64,000 nucleotides of DNA from Cymbidium sinense (taxonomy: Eukaryota; Streptophyta; Magnoliopsida; Asparagales; Orchidaceae): positions 372,001-436,000 of the forward strand of contig JAKCPB010000045.1 of the NCBI GenBank assembly GCA_021442155.1. Reading direction: 5' to 3'. Positions 57,971 through 64,000 of this stretch are shown piece by piece. The notes beneath the pieces are model-generated. The model did no database searches. It saw only the letters and a list, made by a program, of their open reading frames with translations, and was not told the origin of the DNA. Every line of letters starts with the position of its first letter. Position 1 is the stretch's first letter. The translations under genes and the position numbers were made by a program.

Positions 57971-58480
57971 CAAATTGGTGTCAAATGGGTAATATTAAAA
58001 AAATTTATTCTATTTACTTTTCAAGCTATTATAATATTCTCAAGTAGATTTGTAACATTGTTGTAAAGAAAATATATTTAATTAGGCAGCACATAACCTA
58101 AATATGATATTGTTTTAAAAGTAGATAGAACTAAGAAATTTTCACATCTCTTTGGTCGTCTCCTAGAATATAACCTAGAATATAACGATGGACAAAATAG
58201 TAGGTTTGAGGTTGTTGAGCATCCATGTGAGAAGTGAGAACAATATAGTTATAAACTTGTCATTTGATGTATTTAGAGATGTTAATCAGTTTGGAAAGAT
58301 GAAAGCCTATATGATTAATTTTCTCGTGAGATCCCACAAGTAAATAAATGGCTCGAGATCATGAGGAATGATTGGTATTATTGAATTTGATCATTGTTCT
58401 AACAATGTATGAGGGTTTAATCTCCAATAGAATTACATTATGCAATGCCAATGAATACCACCAAAAAAGAGAGAAAAGAA
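56200..58480 (-). pseudogene. Ty1/copia gag-pol remnant (copy A)
   Basis: On the minus strand, pieces come in copia order. A gag start region is near 58330-58400 ('KFNNTNHSS.SRAIY'). The end of gag is near 57570 (ISQEEYDRLF). Protease-linked sequence lies at about 57170-57400, including VITVDGS and VFQDLTVKMVSGGIEVGSIY. The integrase head at 56880-57030 reads FECETSNYDKHP then SHSNASFDFVHSDI, with the first catalytic Asp in HSD. RNase H at 56540-56790 reads STLGYCAFMGENLVPWRS, then RFSIEAEYNVEA and DN.ATIY. The whole RT domain is missing between integrase and RNase H, and stops are frequent. No complete 3' LTR was recognised at the left side. Confidence 0.82.
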
Positions 58481-58755
58481 TGAGAAAGAATAAATAAAGC
58501 ATAAATCAAGATGAAGGCGGTGTGCTGTGATCAAAGAGAGCAAGCACAACAAACATGTGAGTGAGAGCACCGGGTGAATGAACGAGCACACAAGCTTGTG
58601 AGTGCAAGATGCAAGTGTGCAGATGAGTGCCTTGAGTGGGAGCTACAAATTGATTGGCTATAAGTTGAATTTTGGAAGGAAGAAAGAGAGAGAGAGAGAG
58701 TGAGAGGCAGGAAAGAAGCGTGATAACTATGAAAAGAGCTAACAATACTATACCA

Positions 58756-58916
58756 TGTTAGAAAGAAAATGTCAACATTCATTTAGTCAATGAAGTGTCT
58801 ATAGGAAAGCCGTGAGAGAAACAAAAGGAATACAATAAAGAGGAGAATGAGTGTGATTATGCGGATATATTATAGTAAGAAGCCATCTTTCTAACTTAGG
58901 CTTTTAGTTAATAACA
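58756..58916 (-). repeat. LTR-like segment of the copia element (left arm)
   Basis: About 160 bp on the minus strand, ending TTTCTTTCTAACA followed by TGGTAT. That is the usual CA|TGGTAT junction of LTR and initiator-Met tRNA primer site, although the rest of the site is changed. The start is TGTTAT where the other copy has TGTTAG. Short for a copia LTR. Confidence 0.5.
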
Positions 58917-59008
58917 ATTGACTTTCCAATCTAATCCTACAGGAAGATTAGATTCCAAAACCATAAAGCACTCTCTATAATGATGCTAGGATTTCTCTCA
59001 CCTTCCTC

Positions 59009-59103
59009 CAACAACAGCAACAACAACAAGCCTTAATCCCACTACATGAATCCTTCGTCTCCATTGTGTCTTATTATGTGCCAAATTCTCATTTAAATCA
59101 AGC
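59009..59103 (-). mobile_element. RTE LINE 3' end (copy c, left arm)
   Basis: CAACAACAGCAACAACAAC is followed by AAGCCTTAATCCCACTA, then CATGAATCCTTCGTCTCCAT and CTCATTTAAATCAAG. It is the last ~95 bp of the RTE family on the minus strand, truncated at the same base as copy d in the other arm. Confidence 0.9.
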
Positions 59104-59107
59104 TGAA

Positions 59108-59109
<2 letters not shown>

Positions 59110-59162
<53 letters not shown>
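59110..59162. repeat. (TA)n microsatellite in the left arm
   Basis: About 26 TA units. The right arm has a shorter run at about 61030-61050 in the equivalent position. Confidence 0.95.
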
Positions 59163-59164
<2 letters not shown>

Positions 59165-59584
59165 CTTCAGACGCTTGACATAAAGAACAAATATTTCAAA
59201 AGGTTAAAAATCAACTAATATAAGCATAAATTTGAATTAACTATCTTTGGAAGTTGAATTTCATTTCATTATGTTTTACCAAACCTTAAGGTACAGAAAA
59301 GAAAGACGATAGGTCAAGGAGAGTCCCTCTTCCCATTTGAGCGAGCTCTTTCGCAGGAAACCTATGGACAGTGGCAGCCTTCCATTGCCAGAGAGAAAGG
59401 GGTGGGAGAGGTTGAAACGAAGAGGCCGAAAAAAAGGAGAGCTGGAAAAGCTGGCATCGTGACCCGCTGAAGTTTGCTACGGCCATGGGAACCGGCCCTT
59501 CCCTTGACACGGATCACCTCTTTCGCCGATCGCTTATCCGTCTCCCCGGACCGCAGGTAGTGAGATCCTCACGATGTCCCTGGG

Positions 59585-60427
59585 GGAGTTATTTGAAGAT
59601 TTAAAATCTAAGATTTAAAAAAATTTTAATCACAAGTCATTAATAGTACACAATTAAAATTAACTTATATTAATTAATCAATTAATAGTATAAATATTAA
59701 TTTAAAATACTATGTATTAACTATTAATTAATTAAAATTTATAGGTATTAAATTTATTAGATTAATATCTTAGGAATAAAACCATATTAAGGCATGTGAA
59801 GAGATAAAATCGCATAATTCTTTCAAATTTTCAATTAATTAACTATCAAATTTATAACAATTATATTATATTTACTAAATTACTTTAATTTTAATAACTT
59901 ATAAGTTAATCTTAAATAATACTTTATTAAATCGGTTTAAATAAAATTAAATTAAATTAAAATTATCAACTATTATATTAACTAAAATTACTTAAATCTA
60001 ATTAATAATCATAATTAATAATTTATAATTAACTTATAATTACATATTAATAAATAGTTAATAATATTATATTAAAATTAATTTTATCATCATATTTTAA
60101 TTAAGAAAAAATAATAATTAAATGAATTATTTAAAATTAATATTTTTTAGAAGATTAAAAAGAAAGAGCATTTACATACATAGCACACAATTCTTCTATA
60201 TTTATATATCTAACATATTTACATATATAACATTTAAATTTTTATTATTACAATAAAAATACTCTTTTTCTTAATTTGTTTAAAGTAAAATTCAATTTTT
60301 GAAGTATACAAAATATATTATATTTATAAATATTAAACTTTAGATATTAGATATATAAATACATAATTTTATGTGTTATATACATAATTTTTTAAAAATT
60401 GAAATTTCTTCTTCGTCTCTCTCTCGC

Positions 60428-60466
<39 letters not shown>

Positions 60467-60692
60467 GCGTCTCTCTCTCTCGCCTGCAGTTTCAAATCGG
60501 TAAATCTTACCTTTACTAACCGAGATTTAAGAGGATTTAGATTGGATTTAGGGATTTACTAAATTCGATTTAGTAAATCTATTTTTGTTTGACAGATTCT
60601 TGATTTAGAGCCTAAATCCTAAGTAAATCGTCACCAAAGGATCAGGATTTAAGAGCTTAAAGAATAAATCTTGCCAAACTCCATAGACATCG
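59585..60692. mobile_element. TIR element at the centre of the inverted duplication
   Basis: The left end is GGGGGAGTTATTTGAAG. The right end, inverted, is GGAGTTTGGCAAGATTTATT followed by CTTTAAGCTCTTAAATCC. It resembles the start of the TTA-flanked element at 34940 (GGGGGTGCTTGGCAACGG, ATTTATTCCGAATTTAAGCG, CTTAAATCC). The interior is extremely AT-rich, with a CT-rich run at 60413-60480. No target duplication is visible; the flanks instead form the arms of the inverted repeat. Confidence 0.65.
60413..60483. repeat. CT-rich microsatellite with CTCG interruptions
   Basis: (CT)n runs broken by CTCGC words. It produces a Ser/Leu-rich false ORF at 60371-60562. Confidence 0.9.
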
Positions 60693-61081
60693 CGGAGCTC
60701 ACTAGCTTCACAGGTCCAGGGGAGAGGATCAAGAAAGAGGTTATCACGTGTCGCCAGGAAGGGCTTCCTCGGCTCCTCACAAGCTTCAAAAGTCCCTAGC
60801 TTTTCCACCTTTTTTTCTTCGTTTCAACCTCTCTCACCCCTTTCTCTCAATGGAAGGATGCCCAGGTTTCTGCGAAAGAGCTCAAATGGAACCTCCTTGA
60901 CCTATCGTCTTTCTTAACCTTTGGTTTGGTAAATGAATGAAATGAAATGAAAGTTTTATCCAAAGATAGTTAATTGAAGGCTGTATGCTTTATTAGTTGA
61001 TAAAACTCCGGAAAAAATATTTATTCTTTATGCGTCAAGTTATATATATATATATATGTGTGTGAATGGAGGAAGTTTGAT

Positions 61082-61193
61082 CTTGATTTAAATGAGAATT
61101 TGACATAATATTACACAATGGAGACGAAGGATTCATGTAACCGACCCCACCTAGTGGGATTAAGGCTTCTTCTTGTTGTTGTTGTTGTTGTTG
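61082..61193 (+). mobile_element. RTE LINE 3' end (copy d, right arm)
   Basis: CTTGATTTAAATGAGAATTT...CAATGGAGACGAAGGATTC...GTGGGATTAAGGCTTCTTC followed by (TTG)n. It is the mirror counterpart of copy c with the same 5' truncation point, so the insertion predates the inverted duplication. Confidence 0.9.
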
Positions 61194-61311
61194 GAGGAGG
61201 AATGTGAGAGAAATTCTAGCATCATTATAGATTTTTACTTAACGTGCTTTAGGTAACTGGTTTTGGAATCTAATTGTTGTTCCCGGTAAGGATTAGATTG
61301 GATTTACATAT

Positions 61312-61462
61312 TGTTAGCCTAAGTTAGAAAGATTCTACTGCTATAATATATCAATAATCACACTCATTCTCCTCTTTTATTGTATTCCTTTTGTTTCTCT
61401 CACGGCTTTCAGAATATAGGCACTTCATTGACTAAATGAATGTTGACATTTTCTTTCTAACA
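61312..61462 (+). repeat. LTR-like segment of the copia element (right arm)
   Basis: 151 bp with perfect 6-bp inverted ends TGTTAG...CTAACA, directly followed by TGGTAT (61463-61468). It points right, away from the centre of the palindrome. The copia coding remnant just beyond it (A') points left, so this 5' end and that coding part do not belong to one intact element. Confidence 0.5.
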
Positions 61463-61727
61463 TGGTATAATATTGTTAGATCTTTTCGTAGTTATCCCGC
61501 TCTTTCTTGAGCCCCTCACTCTCTGTCCTCTCTTTTCTTCCTTCCAATGTTCAACTTATAGCCGTTGTACTCGAATTTGTAGCTCTCACTCAAGGCACTC
61601 ATCTGCACACTTGCATCTTGCACTCACAAGCTTGTGTGCTCGTTCATTCACCCAATGCTCTCACTCACATGCTTGTTGTGCTTGCTAGCTCGTCTTTGAT
61701 CACACTGCACACCGCCTTCATCTTGAT

Positions 61728-62600
61728 TTATGCTTTATTTATTATGAGAACAAGAGCAATAGAATACTTAGCTTGTCCATTAGGAGCAGCAATAGTAAGT
61801 TCAGAGAAACCTAAAGAGTTTAGAATTTTTCTGCAATCAGAGATTGGATGATGAACCATTGGCCGTCCCGCAAGAGGAAACAAAGCAATACGAATATATA
61901 GAGCAACTCCGAGGGGTAGATAAGTAATTGATACAGAAAATACTAAAAGCACATAAATCAACATATCACACAGCAGGAGGAGAAAGCCTTAGCTTGTGCG
62001 TCCAGTGGAGAGGAACTGACGGACGAAAGGAAAGGAGGAACCGACTCCTCGGCTCAACCTTAGAAGGAGAAAACAGCAAACTGAAAGCTTGTAGCATAAA
62101 TCCAATCATCTTAATTTCATGCTATTGCAAACCCAGAAAACAAGTCCAACCATAAAACACAAATGGAAGAGGGAAACAGAAATCTGCATTTCCTTCAAGA
62201 AAAACCCACATAACAAAATATAACTTAGGATTGAAACGAAACAACCTGAGGGTTTCGGTTGGAAGAGTGATTAGGAAGGATCGATCCCTCTGTTTGCTCG
62301 ACTAGGGTTCGGTGCTTCGAAGAACCGCTGCAGGGGAGTTTGGCCGAGTGCAGCAAGAGGGAGACGGACGATAGAGGACTTTCGTTCGGCTTCTACGCTG
62401 CTCGAGACGGACAGGAGTCGCATGAGAGCGAGAGAGGAAGAGAGGAGACTTCGGTCGAGAGCTTCAGGAACGAGAGAGGGAGCCGATCACAGAAGGGAAT
62501 CGCACGAGAGCTTCAGCCGAGAGCCGCAGGAACCAGAGAGAGGGGAGAGTCGAATGAAGAGAATGCCGTGAACGTGGCCTAGCCGCTTTTGGTTTCGAGG
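61728..62600 (-). other. Gene-like 5' region fragment (copy A')
   Basis: On the minus strand, 62600-62300 is C/T-rich and CpG-rich like a promoter-proximal leader. A 78-codon ORF at 61964-61728 begins with a hydrophobic segment (MLIYVLLVFSVSITYLPLGV) and continues GRPMVHHPISDCRKILNSLG. It runs across the duplication boundary, so it is truncated. It could be a captured host gene fragment. The family is unknown. Confidence 0.35.
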
Positions 62601-64000
62601 ATTAGAGCCGGGTTAGGTAAGGATTAAGGAGTTTACTTAGTTAATTAGCTTAGTAATTAAGATAATTAATAATTTTCATAAATCCTAATAATAAATCCTA
62701 ATAATAGGCCAATCTTTATTTGTGTGCCAATCTGCGATTTCGATGTGATTCTGAAGAAAGTTGACGTGAATAAATTAGGTTTAAATCATACGTCACCAAA
62801 TCGCCGACGCACACTTTGCCGAATATCGAAGCGCGTTTTGAGTTTTGACGTTTCACGGCGTGATTAATTTCGCGAACAGCCGTTCTGACGCGTGCTTCCG
62901 GCGAATTTCATTAAAAATTGATTTTAATTATTTAATCATTAATTGATTCGATATTTTATTTTAATTAATTTTGACGCTGACTCATTATGAGGTTGAATTG
63001 ATCTAATTTAATTGATTTTGATCGCGATTAGGAGGCTTTAATCTCTACTTTATTTATTTAATTTGAAGTGGCACATAGGTCAACAATATATATGCCTAAT
63101 ATCCAAAAAATTCTTATCATGCTTTTTTAGACCCTTAATAACATCTAACACAAGATTAAAATACACTATTCACACCAATCACCTACAAGTGAATGTTTAT
63201 GGAAGCATTTTTAATTTGCAAGTTCAAGTTTCTTTACCATAACTTTGATCAAGAATCTATCCCAAAATTAAAGTATAAACCTATCAAACAAATCTACTAA
63301 TATGGTGCCAATGCTTTAAAATTGTAAAAATGAAGATAGAATTGATTGCAATATAAATGGTTGCCTAATTATCTTAGTGAAGCATTATTTTTGGCATTGC
63401 ATGGAAACAAAATTCTGCTACAAGAGTTTTAATCCATATTATTTTGCATGAAGAATAAGCCTCAACATTGTATTCAGCCTCAATGCTAAATCTAGCTAGA
63501 AGAACCTACTACTTCTCCAAGGCACAAGATTTTCACCCATAAAAGCACAATATCCTAAAGTAGAATTATGATCCTCAATCAATCTAGCATTATCAGCATT
63601 AAAATAGGCTTTAATCCTTAAATGATTATATTTTTGATAGAATAAACTTTTTTTTCTAGAGTTTTTTATTTGATGAAACAAAAAATGAACTTGCTTTTTT
63701 CATGATAAAGCAACTTGAATATAGAAAAATTTTTTGGACAATACTTCAACAAATAAATCTAAGTAACTTAATGTTTTCATCAATAAAAAAAATAAAATGG
63801 AACTCATGAGAGAGTAGTATGTTTGTGATCAGAAAAAGGCAAATCACATAACTCGATTACCAAGGGAACTCATGAGAGAGTAGTGAAAATGTTGGGATAG
63901 CTAAGTCAGCCATCAATTGAACTTGAACAAATTGTAGAGAGAGATAAAAACCAAAAGGAAGCTTAGGAGTGTAAAACTCCTCATTTTATTTTTGCTAAAT
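61746..64000. repeat. Large duplicated block, copy A' (runs off the window)
   Basis: Direct-orientation relative of 54799-57970. It lacks the integrase-containing ~900 bp. At the deletion junction (about 63800-63822) sits AACTCATGAGAGAGTAGT, a short copy of sequence found again at 63868-63886. The GA-rich part (62280-62600) keeps many more CpG than copy A. Confidence 0.88.
63150..63800 (-). pseudogene. Ty1/copia RNase H remnant (copy A')
   Basis: The minus-strand frame 63681-63496 reads LRIKAYFNADNARLIEDHNS and STLGYCAFMGENLVPWRS, the copia RNase H region (compare DADWAG.....RSTSGYC). Further left are RFSIEAEYN and CDN.ATIY equivalents. Gag, protease, integrase and RT are not present before the deletion junction at about 63800. 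Confidence 0.85.

Larger units (their letters stand above)
58480..59590. repeat. Inverted-repeat arm, left
   Basis: The reverse complement matches 60690-61745 along its length, with roughly 80% identity by eye. Outwards from the centre both arms carry a gene-like GC-rich stretch, an (AT)n run, an RTE tail, an LTR-like segment and a leader with CTCACTCAAGGCACTCATCT. The repeat encloses the TIR element at 59585-60692. Confidence 0.88.
60690..61745. repeat. Inverted-repeat arm, right
   Basis: Partner of 58480-59590 in opposite orientation. It ends abruptly at GATTTATGCTTTATTTATT, where the direct-repeat block A' begins. Confidence 0.88.

Noticed and set aside
58506..58782. Cys/His-containing ORFs in the left arm, similar to 61473-61851 in the right arm
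   Set aside because: The similarity comes from the inverted DNA duplication and lies in copia leader sequence; not evidence for a protein family.

Overview
This is nuclear DNA from a flowering plant. Three plant genes are recognisable, set in very AT-rich intergenic sequence full of decayed transposons: Ty3/gypsy, Ty1/copia, RTE-type LINE, Mutator-like, and short TIR elements. Gene structures are eukaryotic, with GT-AG introns, 5'UTR introns and TATA boxes. I cannot name the species. No rRNA, tRNA or CRISPR array was seen.

Layout. 1-2650: AT-rich spacer with a GC-rich patch and a (CT)n run. 2653-8959: a complete but dead Ty3/gypsy element on the minus strand, with LTRs, a primer-binding site and a 5-bp target duplication. 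10.2-19.3 kb: gene 1, with a probable promoter near 10.2-10.4 kb, a ~6.7-kb 5'UTR intron (inferred) and an intact single-exon CDS at 17445-19274 for a Cys/His-repeat protein (WRKY19-like/loricrin-like). The intron carries a 5'-truncated RTE LINE with a perfect 19-bp target duplication. 20.5-30.6 kb: spacer with inverted-repeat elements, a ~263-bp tandem array and microsatellites. 30.6-34.8 kb: a Mutator-like element with a broken transposase. 34.94-36.06 kb: a TIR element flanked by TTA, just upstream of gene 2.

Gene 2 (36.1-42.6 kb) is sphinganine C4-hydroxylase: two coding exons, 257 aa, and a 5.5-kb intron holding RTE debris, including an insertion that is only the LINE tail. Gene 3 (44030-44413, minus) encodes a 127-aa membrane-anchored protein rich in CX3C motifs.

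44.4-54.8 kb is gene-free with several degenerate tandem arrays. 54.8-64.0 kb is a complex duplication. A ~3.2-kb block with decayed Ty1/copia coding sequence occurs twice in direct orientation (54.8-58.0 and 61.75-64.0 kb). Between the copies lies a ~1.1-kb-arm inverted repeat centred on a TIR element of the same family as the one upstream of gene 2.

The three genes share no obvious pathway: a putative nuclear regulator, a sphingolipid hydroxylase of the ER, and a small Cys-rich protein of unknown function. The loricrin-like gene and the CX3C gene resemble Arabidopsis loci I recall as lying on the same chromosome arm, so this may be conserved synteny. I found no convincing new enzymatic or defence system. 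The most interesting signals are the mode and position of RTE insertions, the TIR-centred inverted duplication, paired EAR-type motifs in the Cys/His-repeat protein, and several unexplained tandem arrays.
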